A DNA stretch of 64,000 bases from Terfezia claveryi (taxonomy: Eukaryota; Ascomycota; Pezizomycetes; Pezizales; Pezizaceae). This document shows positions 10,851 through 22,308 of the stretch, one piece after another. The stretch covers positions 62,001 through 126,000 of the forward strand of contig WHUX01000093.1 of the NCBI GenBank assembly GCA_015179025.1, given 5' to 3'. Every line of letters begins with the position of its first letter. Position 1 is the first letter of the stretch. The notes beneath the pieces were generated by a model. It saw only the letters and a program-made list of their open reading frames with translations, made no database searches and was not told where the DNA came from. Made by a program: the position numbers and the translations under genes.

Positions 10851-13193
10851 TCAAAAAGTCGTATAATCCAATCTCAACGCCCACTGTTCCACATCATTTA
10901 TCCATTTGGGGATTTTTTGATGCTTTTGTCCTTGCAAATTGAGGTAATTTTGTGGGTTGATAAAATTAGGATATGCATCGTTGGGAATAACAAAGTATAA
11001 ACGAACTTTCTTTGTCAACTTGGCTTTGATATTCTCTAAACCATTCACCTTTATACCATGCTGTTTTCCAACCGTCATTTGAAATAACTCATCGTAATCT
11101 CCGTGGCCAATGTGAAGTGCATCAATAGACTCAAATGTTTTGCTGTGTGGTCTGCAATAAAAGGCAGGCTTAATCTCGCCAATCGTGCGGAAGATCTGCA
11201 GTGTAGTCGCAGGAAGCGGCAATTTCTCCTTGATCGGATGCCCCAGGCGTCGAATCTAACAGCATATCAATATGAAATCCGTAATACTATGAATCCGGTA
11301 ATACAAACCTCAAACACCCCCCCCCTCCTAAGTATACGATGTGCCACAGCCTCGAAGATAAATCCCCTCATTGACGAAAGTTCGTTATTCTGTTCGGTCT
11401 CCCTGATATACTTAATGATATCTTCTTTCTTACCCTTTTCATAGGTTGAGATGACCATGTTTTCGACATAAAGAGAAGCGAATCTGACTCGGCGGTCCGC
11501 ATAAAGTCCCTCGCACGTTACACTCATATGTAACACAGTCCCGCTGACAGCTGTAGAATTATAGCGCAATGTCCCAATGAACCTCATGCACATATCAATA
11601 TCCACGGTCGAGCAGATATCTTCCAAGTCTTGCTGATATATGCTGTCTGTTCTCTCCAAGACTGATCGTGGGACTCCGCCCCATTTGTCAAAATATTTCT
11701 GAAGGTCTGCTTGAGTGACTGAAGAAAATCGCAACTTCCGTAACTCTTCCAACTCCACATGATCCCAAGTGGGCATACCCAACATCTTGACATTAGGTTG
11801 CTTTGCCAACTCCTTGTAGCGTGCCGCTTGTGGAGAGGTCACTAGCACAAAGGGCCTGAACTGACCCGCTGTGGGCTGTATGGCATCTGCAATGTAAAAC
11901 GCTCCATCCATGAAGTAGTTTATATAATCCCCTTCGCCATGCTGTTCTATGGAAATGATGCTGTAGCCAGATAGCCGATATTGGATGCCACCATCTGCAA
12001 GGAAAATTACTCGTAGAGAGTCGTTTTCCCACTCGATGTTACTATGTGGAAATTCGTGTGCGTAACGACATATGAGATAAATTCCGAAGAACGTTTTTCC
12101 AATGCCCGGTATACCGTTTATGATATGTGAGCCCGTGATTGCAGTGCGTACGGGTACGGAGTCAACGATATTGGAGTCAGCGGTATTGGAGTCAGCATGA
12201 TCGAAATATCCGGTATTGCAAAACTGGTTCCAGATAATCTTATTATAGAGGTACTTGTAAGAATCCCTCACCAATATCGCCGACCCAAAATGATCAAAAC
12301 CCAGTATGTTCACAGGGAATGTGATTATACTAGTATCTCCAAACCTAAGGTCTCGCACAGATTGCCACCACCTCCAGCAAAGGTAAGCTCTATTATCCTT
12401 GTTTAGGTGTGGAATTTTGCATGGACGTTGATTTCCACCCTCCGCGCCTTGAAAAAAAAAAATTATTAGCATAAGAAATTGATTGTATGGTAAATGAGAG
12501 TTTAAATAATTGAAGGAAGAGATTAGCATAAACATTCTGACGTCAGTATGAAGAGATCCTAGATAATGGCAAATAAAAAAGAAAAAAAAGGCGAGCTGGA
12601 GGTGGTATTGATATTATAGCATGAAATCCTCAAGTATTGTAGTTAGAAACAAAGTAAGTGTTGCTTACCGGTGGCAGGTGTACCTTGTGGTTCGAATCCT
12701 TCGGGAAAGGCATTAAATGCAGTTCGCTTACTAACAAGGAGAGAGGCTATGAAGTGAATGTCAGTAATCTGTAGATATACAAAGGTAGTTGGAAAATAAA
12801 CTAGGCTGGGGAACCCCTAAGATACAGATTATAATATGTATGGTTCTGTTGGGAGTGAGTCTGACTTAAAAGGAATGAGTGTTACTTACGAGGACGCTGG
12901 ATTGCGATGTGGATTGTGTCTTCCGGAAGCTCTTTGGGGAATATTTTGGAAATCCTTCTTGACCCCGGAAGCACATCATCATCCTGAAAAACGAACTCAC
13001 TCCTCGCTTTCTTGGTGTCTGGAATATTGGCAACGCAAAGTTCGAGCTGACTTGCGATGGTGCTACCCTGAAGGCTGGGGTCTTGGACAAGAATGACCCT
13101 GAGGTCTCCGATGGTTTCGTCCCGGTCAATCATGACGGGAAAGGAACTTTGGGTCCCATGCACCCAACAAAATAGCTTAATAAAGTTGGGCAT
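10851..13193 (-). CDS. Crinkler (CRN)-type protein: UBL header, P-loop NTPase, REase-like C-terminus (641 aa)
   Basis: Exons on the minus strand: 13193-12890, 12746-12669, 12447-11309 and 11255-10851. All junctions are GT..AG and the total divides by three. Residues 1-101 form the ubiquitin-like Crinkler header (IKLFCWV.., LRVIL..). A Walker A motif GIPGIGKT lies at about 239-246 of the STAND-like NTPase region. The C-terminal exon carries a PD-(D/E)XK-like pattern with DALHIG, DELFQMT and HGIK, as in Crinkler-RHS-type proteins. Such proteins were described as effectors of oomycetes and fungi that act in the nucleus of a host or competing cell, and some are thought to act in intergenomic conflict; activity here is inferred. 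The frame is intact. It lies within the inverted-end unit at 9100-14067, with a 27-bp minisatellite 55-180 bp upstream of its start. Confidence 0.85.
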
Positions 13194-13249
13194 CGGATCA
13201 GAGAGCAGCTACTAGAGTTTTGATGAAGGTGCGGCTGACTCAGTCGTGT

Positions 13250-13370
13250 CGTTGGAGGGGTGGGGGAGGTTTTGTCGTGAGAGAGGTGTCGGAGGTTTTG
13301 TCGTGGGAGAGGTGGGGGAAGGTTTTGTCGTGAGAGAGGTGGAGGGAGGTTTTGTCGAAAGATGTGGTTA
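13250..13370. repeat. 27-bp minisatellite, four units, upstream of the Crinkler-type gene
   Basis: GGTTTTGTCG recurs at 13268, 13294, 13321 and 13348 with GAGAGAGGTGG-like spacers. It lies in the promoter region of the minus-strand gene starting at 13193. Confidence 0.85.
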
Positions 13371-14067
13371 AAACTAGGGAGGTTGTCGTATAATTCTAGG
13401 TAGAACCTGCTTCATTTTGGTTTAAAATCGAGGAATTAAAGTACCTTAGCAATCTGCGTATAAATAAGTACCTGCGATTAAGAAAGTACCGTTTTGAACC
13501 TTACCTGGATCCTATACGTAAGAAATAGCTGGGATTTTTCTAGGGTAAAAAGAAATCGTGCAACAAGATAAGATGTTGACAAAAGATATCATACCGGTAA
13601 TTATGATGCTCCAGACTTCACTGAATTCCACATAGCGCATCGATATTCAGCACAAGATGGTCTAAACTATAAGGCCCCGTCAATAAGAACCCCCATGGAT
13701 AAGAACCCTCGTAGATAAGAAACTAATTTTCAGATACTTATTGCATAGGAAACATTGTAGATTTCTACGGTAGCAATAAACGAGATGAAGGTGATGAGTT
13801 GATAACTACTACACAAGCATGTACTTCAACATTTGAAGGGCTTGAGGTAATTTTCCGGAATTCTCCCCTTGTTCAATGTCCGCCATCTCCCACTAATCAA
13901 CAGGAAGGGTATGTGATGTGGATGGGGTGGTCAGAAATGACTTCATAGGGTGTTTTTTTTGAGTGTAGCAGAATGTTTTGTTCGAATCACATTCACCAAA
14001 TTGAGGAATTATATTAATTGCCCTCGACCGGCACAAAGGGTATGCCGCCCGCGAGCGGCCCAGAACA

Positions 14068-14529
14068 TATATATATAACTCACCCATATCCCATCAATCA
14101 ATCTAGCCTTCCATATCATATCCTAGCCGAGACTTAGACTAACCCCTTTGCTGGCTATATATATCAAAATTCTAATCAATGAAATGTTTCCACCCGTAAT
14201 TCCCCAAGCCCTACGCCATATATGTACGTGACCCACTAGAACCCCCAAGATCGACGCATAATCCCCCAGGCCCCAATAGAACCCCCAAGAACAACACGTA
14301 ACGGTTCCATAATACCATTAATTAGTATATATTTATATGAAATTCATACAAAATACACACCATAACCCAACCATAACACTTTCCACACAACACAATCCCC
14401 CCCACGCACAACACACTCTATATTAAAACAATGGGATATCCGCTTATGCAAACCCCAAAATTGCCCCTTCATTGTTCATAAAAGTTATCCATTCATCCCC
14501 ATCTCCTCCCGTATTCCCACTTCATCCAC
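14068..14529. other. Intergenic region, AT- and C-rich, no gene seen
   Basis: This lies between the right inverted end at 14067 and the stop of the SGNH-like gene. It probably includes the 3' untranslated region of that minus-strand gene. Confidence 0.5.
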
Positions 14530-16528
14530 CTAACCCAACTTCCCCTTCTCCATACCTACCAACTCCTCTTCCTCCCTAATAACATCCACCGCCGCTCTAC
14601 TCTTCCCCTTCCCCTTCTCCCCTCCTCTGCAAAGGTCCTTCACCCCAGCCATCACCGCTCCCACCGCTCCCATAAAGGTATCCCTGGCTATGACCGCCAT
14701 CCCCACCCCTAGCACCAAAAGCACAATATCCCACACCAGCCCTCTCTTCCGCACTCCACTAACCATCTCCCCACACACCCGCGCAGTCTTACTTCCCAGC
14801 TTGGCCGCGGGCCCAAGCTCTACACAGAGCGCGCGAACTAAGTCATTGACTGGATTCGCGCCCGTGTCAATGACAGGGACGAATGTGATTGTGCCGGGTG
14901 ATCCCATCCTAGGATCGGGGGGTATAACTCCCGTGCGGCTGCGACTGCAGCCTTAGTAGCGTTAAACAGTTTTTTCCTCAGAGCGGCGGTATCCGGGGTG
15001 GCGGGGATGATACTGCGGAACCAGACGTGGGTGTTTTGGTCGTCTGATACAGCGGCTGCGTCACCGTTATCGTTTGCGTGAGTCCGCGAGGCGGATTTGC
15101 CTGGAGCGTCCTGGCGGGCGAGGACGAGGATGTTTGCTGCTGGGTACGCGTGGAGGCGAAGCTTGCATAGGAAGAGGGTTAGCTCTTTTTGATATTTGGC
15201 TGGGTCGACTTCATGAATTAGGATATCTGCTACGCCGAGGTCCACTACGAGATGGGAAGGTGAGGACTGGGGGAAGGGAGGTTGCCGTGGGTTGAAGAGG
15301 TACGGGTCGAGTTGCGTCTTTGGGTGTTTAGGGTGTGTGTTGGGGAGATTAGTGGCAAGTGTGAAGGGGAGAGAGTGATTGAGGGGGTTGAGTTGGAAGT
15401 ACTGGGTCTGCAAACCCGGGAGGGGGTTCTTGGGGTTACAGTTTGCAGTCAGACAGACTCCGGCGGAGGTGTGCCAGTGGCGGATAGCGAGGCGCTCGGC
15501 GGCTTGGTATTGGGCCATGCCAATCAAGGCGGGGGCGGGGACGAGGTTGGGTGGTTTTGTAGTGGTGCCGGCTTTGATATTGAATTGGGAGTTGGAGGTG
15601 GTTTCCTCGGGGGGACTTCTGTCCAGCCTCCCGTTAAGCCCATTCCTCCGAGACGTTCGGCGTCAATTCCTTCACCGATGAATTCGACGGTGACTCGCTC
15701 GTCTTGCAGTTTTGCCCAGCCCCAGCCCTGGTTGATTAATACGTTCTCTGTTAATACCCCTTCGAACCGGAATGGCGTACGTGGGTCGCTCGTGATGCGG
15801 ATTGCGTGGGGAGTCAATTTCATAGCTATAGGCTCCTCTTTGACTGGCTGGGAGGGAGTTCCAACTCCTCCCACCATCGATGACGTCGGCATCCGTACCC
15901 CATCCCGCTTAACGACCTTCCCTGCCTGCTGTGCTGCGGATTTGGTGTATCCGTCCCCTTCAAGGTCGAACTTGACGGGCACGAACAAGCTCACTTCCCT
16001 GCCTTCGCCTTCCTTCCCTGTATCGAAGGCGGGGAGGTCGTATCTGTAGTCCTCCCCACCGTCGATTGAGATGTAGTAGCTGTAAGTCTCGATCTTGCCA
16101 AGTCCCGATTGAGGACGGAGTTTAATGCTGCAGTAGGGGCCGAAGACGAGGATAGTGACGGAGGTGCCTGGCCAATTGGTTGCGCGGTAGATATTGCGTG
16201 AAGCTGTCCACCTTCCCTCGAACTATCGATGTTGGTAGGGGTTAGCCATTGTATGAAAGTGGGCGTGAAATTGGGGGGGGTTCTTTAAAGGGATTTCTAG
16301 AGATAATGTCTCAGCACTTAGAAGGAAGTGTGAACGTACTCGGTAGAGATGTGGATGTGTACTCGGCGTCACCAGTAGATCCCTCAACGCATTATACTTT
16401 GAATCGAACCGTGAGCTGTGATAGCCCTTCCTTGGCCGGTCGTGAGCTGATACCAACAGCGCAAGGAGCTGGAGTATAATAAGGAGAGCAGGCAGTAGCC
16501 GCCACGACGGCGAGAATAGCCCATGCAT
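14530..16528 (-). pseudogene. Secreted or membrane SGNH/CE2-like protein with lost catalytic motifs and two frame breaks
   Basis: Exon 1 is 16528-16340 (signal peptide with a long Leu-rich core, residues ~8-27); a 117-nt intron with a GCTAACC branch site ends at 16223; exon 2 starts at 16222 with FEGRWTAS. The order of conserved blocks follows GDSL/SGNH esterases of the CE2 type: a beta-sandwich part, then FIGEGID where FIGDSIT is expected, then AAERL..RHWHTSAGVCL and VVDLGVADI where the G-x-N-D block is expected. A hydrophobic segment near the C-terminus may be a membrane anchor. The nucleophile Ser and the Asn of GxND are absent, so it is probably not a working esterase. Two one-base breaks occur: near 15528-15540 (C/G run) and at the G6 run 14917-14922. 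In both, one extra base would restore a continuous frame. This may be real decay or sequencing error. Confidence 0.65.
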
Positions 16529-17295
16529 TCGCAGTCAACTGCACTTGTGCCAGTGCGTGAGGGGTGGAGATGCTCGACTCGGGTCAATCGACGGTATGGT
16601 GGGGTGTCTGGGTGACGGACGTGTAGCAGGAGGTCGTGAAAGGAGAAGCCTTCGCGCCGGCCGTTGCCGGTGGGATCTACAGCCTCGGGGAAAGGGGGGA
16701 TACAGCAACGCAGAACAGCAGCGACTCAAGGGAAAAACAACTGCGAGAGGCCACGGGGAATTGGGCCGGGCGAAGAAGGCATTCAGGGGTATTTACAGGC
16801 TGTACGGGCGATGCAGGGCGAAGTATTCAGGACATCGCGTGCTCGACCTGGGGCTCCCCAAGACTTGTATCGTGAGGCTGAGGGCGGGTGTACAGTACAG
16901 ACGTTCTGCAAGCGTGACCCAATCACAGCGCCCGCCCGCTACCACTGGAGAATTCTAGACTGCGGTCCTTACAGGACACGCAATTTGCAGGCGATTTCGT
17001 TATGGCATCACAGGAGCGGACAGTCATGTAAACGTGGGATTCGGGTGGTGGTACCATATTCATTGGCGCAAGACTCCCCGGCTCTGCATTTTATGCGTCT
17101 GAAAGTACCAGCCCATCGGCATGCCGGTCATGCCGGGCTGATCAGCCCCGATGAGATGGAACGTTCAAGTGGATTGGCAAAATGCCGGTACACAGACCGA
17201 GCTGGTATCCCCGAATGGCAGTGTTTTGCCATTTACAATTCTTGATGCCATCTATTAAAACCAAATATATATAAGAACTCCCGTTGCTCCAGCGC
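16529..17295. other. Intergenic region between SGNH-like gene and arp4 (3' end)
   Basis: This must hold the promoter of the minus-strand SGNH-like gene and the terminator of arp4. Open frames on the plus strand here (up to 193 codons) have no recognisable domains, and their GC-rich composition explains their length. Confidence 0.55.
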
Positions 17296-18771
17296 CTACT
17301 TGCATCTCTTCTCCACAATTCCCGCTCCGTGCTCCTCATACTCCCTCTTGCTTATCCACAGTTGATGGAACGTTCCCAGGCTCGCGAGAATGCTAGCACC
17401 CAACCATCCGGCAAACTTCCTCTCCACCGTGATACCTGGCGCATTCAGTCTGACCCTCGGACCAGGGTATAATGCACTTAACTCGTTGTTAATCCGATCC
17501 GTAAATCCAAACAACAGACTTGATCCTCCGGTTACCACAACGTTGCTAAGTAGTAGAGGCCTAAGCTCCACATCAACCGCATTGATGCTCTGCTGGATTA
17601 ATTGCGGAATGGTGAGAACAGTGGCAGGGTCTAGTTGCATTGAGGGATCGGGAAGGATCATGTTGCTCTGCCACATTCCCTCCACTACACGGAATCTATC
17701 CGGGCCAAACATCGTATTATAGCCATCTGGGAGCTCAAACGGCCTACCAGGCTGCTGTGCGGCGAGGTGCTCGTTGTAGGGCCCTGCATGACTGGACCAC
17801 ACCTGAGCGACACATTCCTTGAACTCGAGTATCACGCGATCTTGCTCGAACCTCCTGAAGGATTCGGTAGGCTCCTGGCCCTCGGGGAAGGTGCGAAGGT
17901 TGGCTTTGGCGGGGGTGTTGGCCTCGACGGGGGTCTTGGTTATAACTTCGTAGTGCGGTGTGATGGGGATATTGGCTGTGGCGAACTGTGCTCGGATCTG
18001 GCCAGAGATGAAATCACCAGCGAGGGGTGACCGGGTAACACCTTTTCGGAGGATGAGGCCGTCGTGTACGGGAGTGATGGAAATATTGGAAGCTCCGACG
18101 TCAATGACAAGGGCAGTGGCTTTGCCTAGGCCGAATCTGTGCGCGTCAATGGACATCAGTGTATGAATGGAAAGTGGCGATGACCTTGAGAATGTGATAC
18201 TCACGAAGCACAGACTCCCGATTTGGCGAGGTAGAAGGCAGGAACGTCAAAGTCCTCGAAGGCAACCTCCAGAGTCTTTTCTCGGTTCTTGGGAGGATTC
18301 CAGGCCGGTTCGGTCATTATGAGGGGGTGCTCATTGAGAGCGGATGTAAGCCGATTTGTTATCGCATATTTCCATATTTGTGGTGCTACATCCCAATCCT
18401 CCACTGATTCGTACTGTTAGAATCAAGTACATCTAATAAGTTGGAGAGACAGGATAAGGCGTACCAACGCCGTCCTTCATTGGGTTTCGAATCTCCATTC
18501 CAGGTCGTACTGTATGTACATCATTGTCGCCAAAGTGAAGTTTTCCGTCGGGGGTCACTCCATAGTCTGTCGGAATGACGGCTTTCGGCGTGTCTTCTCC
18601 TGCAAAACCAGCTCTCGTCCAGCTTGTGCCAGGGTCTAGCACCAGTGCGGAGATCTCATCTGCAGTCAAGGGTCTCAATTAGCCTTGCACTCGGTTGCAG
18701 TATGGAGGTCAGGTACCTCCTCCATATTCATACGCCGACGGGGGCACATGAGACGGCTGTAGGGCTGCCAT
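17296..18771 (-). CDS. arp4: Actin-related protein 4 (429 aa)
   Basis: Exons on the minus strand: 18771-18717, 18659-18465, 18403-18205 and 18136-17296. The three introns are 57, 61 and 68 nt, and the sum is an exact multiple of three. The ATG at 18771 is chosen because it places the conserved YEYGG segment directly before [11 protein letters not shown]. The phosphate-binding loop region ([16 protein letters not shown]), [22 protein letters not shown] and [13 protein letters not shown] match the ARP4/BAF53 branch of the actin family. ARP4 is a nuclear subunit of the NuA4 acetyltransferase and the INO80 and SWR1 remodellers, where it binds actin and nucleosomes. It shares a 303-bp divergent promoter with gup1. 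Confidence 0.95.
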
Positions 18772-19074
18772 TGGCGGATGGCAGAGGTGAGGCAGGCGGC
18801 TGAAGAGTGGAGAAGCTGGTGAGAGTAGAGGAAATGGTGTTTTGTTCTGTTCGTCGTGGGGCAAGCAAAACACGCGATCCCTGCTTGAGGCTCCTTCGAG
18901 TCACATGACTGTCCGGTTGAATGTCCGGATCACGTGACCTGCTCGGAGACAACCAGGGCATTTCCTCCAGCCCACGACAGGGAACGCGCAAGCAGTCCTT
19001 CTACGCCAGGTTATTTCATTATCTCTTGCTATACAATCGCTCAGACATTGCATTTGAGAAGCACCCCAGCAGCT
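18772..19074. promoter_or_regulatory. Bidirectional promoter between arp4 and gup1, with CACGTG box
   Basis: The two start codons (18771 minus, 19075 plus) are 303 bp apart and diverge, so this stretch must drive both genes. It contains TCACATGA at 18901-18908 and a palindromic CACGTG at 18931-18936. CACGTG is the classic site for bHLH factors such as Cbf1 types. Regulation of both genes by it is inferred. Confidence 0.6.
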
Positions 19075-21180
19075 ATGCTGCTCCTCTCCCTGTTGAAGGA
19101 CCTATTCTCCTTGAATACCCTCGATAGCCGGTTAACAACAGTCTCTGCTCGCCCCAGACAGAATCCCGGTCCGAACTCTGATGGCACGAGGCGGCCCCGT
19201 GAGGTTACCGGAACCCCGTCAAAATGGAACTCTATAGAATTCTATTTCTACTACCTTTTTTTAGCTATCGCGATCCCATTGATGTTCAAGGCTACGTATG
19301 AGCTATCGACTGGTAAGCTATCAGGCTTGTGTATTTCGTACTATATACTGTGCTGATACGTTGCTGCAGAGGATCATCCAAATTACAAGAAATATGAGGA
19401 ATTACTCTCCAAGGGATGGTTATTCGGACGGAAAGTGGTATGTGTAGCTCTCAGGAGCTCAATTCCTTCAGATCACCGAGTACTTATTTTTGAGGCAGGA
19501 CAATAGCGACAACCAATATGAGAACGTCAGAGACAACCTTCCCATCCTCTTTGCTGTGTTATTCTTCCATGCTGGTCTCCGCCGAGTGTTCGACAAGCTA
19601 TACCTCCGGGGAACATCGCAAGAAACAGCAGACCAGAGACTCTCCCGGCGCATCAATTTCGACCTCATATTCTCCTTTATATTTCTAGCATTTCTCCATG
19701 GACTCTCTATATTCAAGTTGCTCTTCATCTTAACTATCAACTATGTCATCGCAATGAAGTATGCAGGGACAATTGCCAATCCTATTTTGACGTGGATATT
19801 CAACATTGGGATGTTATTCTTGAACGAGATGTTCCAAGGCTACAGGTTTGCCCACATGCTACCATGGCTAGCAGCCGGCGAAGGAGGTGGGTTTGGGCAT
19901 GCAATGGATGAGTTAGGAGGGTTCATGCCCCGCTGGGAGATTCATTTCAATATCACTATGCTGCGGCTTGTCAGCTTCAATATGGACTACTACTGGAGCC
20001 ACCACCATGAAGGAGGTAGTGTAATGGAGGTATGATTGGCTTTTCAGTTCCCCTTTCCCTGGGTTGTGTCTGTTTTTGGAATAAGTCACAAACCACCGAA
20101 AGAGGCAGTTGCCTGAGTGGTCTGAAGGTCAAACCGGCGAATCCGGGCTGACTGGTCCGCAAAAGAAAAGACACCTTGAAGGAGGAGCAATCTCGGAACG
20201 AGACCGGATTGAAACGCCGTGCAAGAAAGAGGATTACTCGTTTTTCAACTACCTCTCTTATTCATTATACTCACCGCTTTATCTGGCTGGGCCGATTCTT
20301 ACATTCAACGACTTTATTGACCAGGTAAGTGGAAACAATCAATTTTTTATGCACCTTGAAGGAACAGTAACTAATGTACTCCTAGCTGCGACATCCTCTA
20401 CCGACGAACAGCCTGTCTCGTACATTGCGTTATGGCATTCGCCTGCTGGTTTCTATATTTACTATGGAGGTCATATTGCACTACATGTACGTCGTTGCAA
20501 TTTCCAAGACTAAAGATAAAGGTTCCTGGGAAGGAGATACTCCATTCCAACTGAGTATGATCGGCTTTTTCAACCTACACATTATATGGCTCAAGCTTTT
20601 GATCCCCTGGAGGTACTTTAGGCTATGGAGTTTGGTCGATAATGTAGACCCTCCAGAAAACATGCTAAGGTGTATGAGTGACAATTACTCAGCTACTGGG
20701 TTCTGGAGGTCATGGCATAGGAGCTTCAACCGATGGATTGTTCGCTATATCTATGTTCCACTGGGTGGTAACAAGAAATTTCCTGTCCTTAATATGCTAG
20801 CAGTCTTTACTTTTGTGGCACTGTGGCATGATATATCTCTCCGTTTATTAGCATGGGGTTGGCTTGTTACGCTCTTTGTGCTTCCAGAATTTGTTGCGCA
20901 GAAATTGTTTCCCGCCGGGAAGTTTGAAGGCAGGGAGACGCTCTATCGGCACCTCTGTGCCGCCGGCGCTGTAGGGAACATCCTCATGATGATGGCGGCG
21001 AACCTCGTTGGGTTTGCTATCGGCTTGGACGGGTTGAAGGTTCTGATTAGCGGCATTCTCGGTGGTTATGATGGCATCTTTTACTTTTTGGGGGCATGCA
21101 CGGCGTTGTTTGTAGGGGCCCAGGTCATGTTTGAACACCGCGAGGACGAGAAGAGGAGGGGCATTGACCTGAAATGCTAG
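19075..21180 (+). CDS. gup1: GUP1-like membrane-bound O-acyltransferase (615 aa)
   Basis: Exons 19075-19312, 19370-19437, 19499-20029, 20109-20324 and 20386-21180; four introns of 57-79 nt, total 1848 nt. The N-terminus (LKDLFSLNTLDSRLTT) and the order of blocks DNSDNQYEN..RDN, FNMDYYWS, FFNYLSYSLYSPLYLAGPI, WRSWHRSFNRW and FVALWHDI match the fungal GUP1 branch of MBOAT enzymes. The invariant histidine of VALWHD falls at about residue 499. GUP1 works in the endoplasmic reticulum to remodel the lipid of GPI anchors by adding a very-long-chain acyl group, and was first found through its effect on glycerol uptake. About ten hydrophobic segments are visible. The frame is intact. The exon 3/4 junction (EGGSVME|LPEWSEG) lies in a variable hydrophilic loop and is the least certain. 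Confidence 0.92.
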
Positions 21181-22308
21181 GCGTGGCATTTTGCAGAGCG
21201 CTGCAGCATGTTTGTTACTGCGTTGGCACAGCCCAGCGATCTAGACGCATCCTTTACATTTTGTCCACTGAGCCGTCCAGCAGTTGCTGTTGTGGATTTT
21301 GAATTGACATGTAGAGGGGAATACCCGGCGTATATCTGTCTGCTACCCCCTCCCCTGAACTACGTGACACGCACAAGTACTTTACATAGGGGTGCTGTAA
21401 TATAGCGGTCGCCTCGATCGGCCGCCCTGAGCTGCAACCAGGTTGAACCAACACAAATCAGGCGGCGGGCTTGGCACCGCAACGGCCGGCCACCCCTTGA
21501 GTTCCTCCTACTGCCTTCTTTCTTCCTCCCTTCTCACCTTCTTCCTCCCACCAACCTCCCTTGCCTCTGTCCCCCCACAAAATTGCTCCAGACTGCCCTG
21601 CCCTGCCCTGCCCCATCTTTCCCATCCTCCTCGCCATCTTCATCCTCTCCATCACCTCTACTGAGTTTGCCTATCGTTACACCTGTAACACACTGCTATA
21701 CAGCTCAGCCAGCCAGGGTCGACTTTGTCACCCGTGAACGCCACTCAGCACAAATAGGCAGAAAAGAAGGTTCGTGGCTCTCAACTTCGTCTTTTTTCTG
21801 CCGTCGCGCTTTTTACCCCTCAAACTCACTCTTACAATCACAAAGACTGGTTATTCTTCCCAGCAAGTTAGCCCGTTTCCTCAAATTAATAATCACTCTG
21901 GTCTTTCCCTCCACCACCTCACCTCAAACACTCTCCCGAGCACCGTCTCCCTTGAGCCCTCACCATACCACTATCACCACTGTTCTTCTAGTCACTCCGT
22001 CACCTCTCTCTTCCGCATCGTACCCGCTTCTCAACCCAAGTATTACACCTCAATTCACCCAATCCAGCCCGCTACCCGTTGCCCGCTCCATTCACAGCAC
22101 CACCCCGTCTGCTGCCCCAAGGTGTACATCAGCAAATACAAGAAATTCAGAGTTATACTACAAGGAAAGCGCGGATATTAAAAATCATTCGTGATTTGTT
22201 GGCCCAATTTGAGTTTCTTGACGTGAGAATCTTCTATTTCCCCAGTCACGCAAAAGTATAAAGATATCAATCGACGCGAAAGAAAGACGTGATACCAAAA
22301 CAGCAAAA
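21181..22308. other. Intergenic region and pyrimidine-rich leader of the KH gene
   Basis: This contains the gup1 3' end and a long C/T-rich leader (about 21490-22130) typical of promoters and 5' untranslated regions of highly expressed fungal genes. Open frames of 70-200 codons within it are products of the C/T-rich composition and show no domain. Confidence 0.55.

Larger units (their letters stand above)
9100..14067. mobile_element. Candidate integrase-type TIR unit enclosing a Crinkler gene
   Basis: The left end TGTTCTGGGCCGCTTGCGGG (9100 on) is repeated in inverted orientation at the right end, which finishes CGGCCCAGAACA at 14067. Weaker inverted similarity runs a further ~60 bp inward (GGCGGCATACC.. 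then GGCAATT..ATTTGG). The unit starts TGT and ends ACA inside TATATA sequence, so any target duplication is masked by low complexity. Inside are a decayed retroviral-type integrase (9223-9620), an unrecognised frame and the intact Crinkler-type gene at 10851-13193. A third partial copy of the end sequence, in the left orientation, lies at 9676-9740. One mobile unit carrying all of this is an inference; two independent copies of a repeat flanking the gene would look the same. Confidence 0.45.

Noticed and set aside
13665..13725. ATAAGAACCCC words resembling the ends of the 53-kb element
   Set aside because: Only degenerate direct words with no inverted partner or TA-bounded end; mentioned as an orphan end but not called an element.
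15282..16049. 255-codon plus-strand frame over the SGNH-like gene
   Set aside because: It is antisense to a chain of conserved SGNH-family blocks with a signal peptide and a well-formed intron; it has no domain of its own.
16664..17245. 193-codon open frame on the plus strand between two minus-strand genes
   Set aside because: No domain, unusual residue composition and a position in the necessary intergenic space; the GC-rich sequence makes long chance frames likely.
21583..22194. 203-codon frame before the KH gene
   Set aside because: C/T-rich leader gives Ser/Pro/Leu/His-rich translations in all three frames; no start context or domain.
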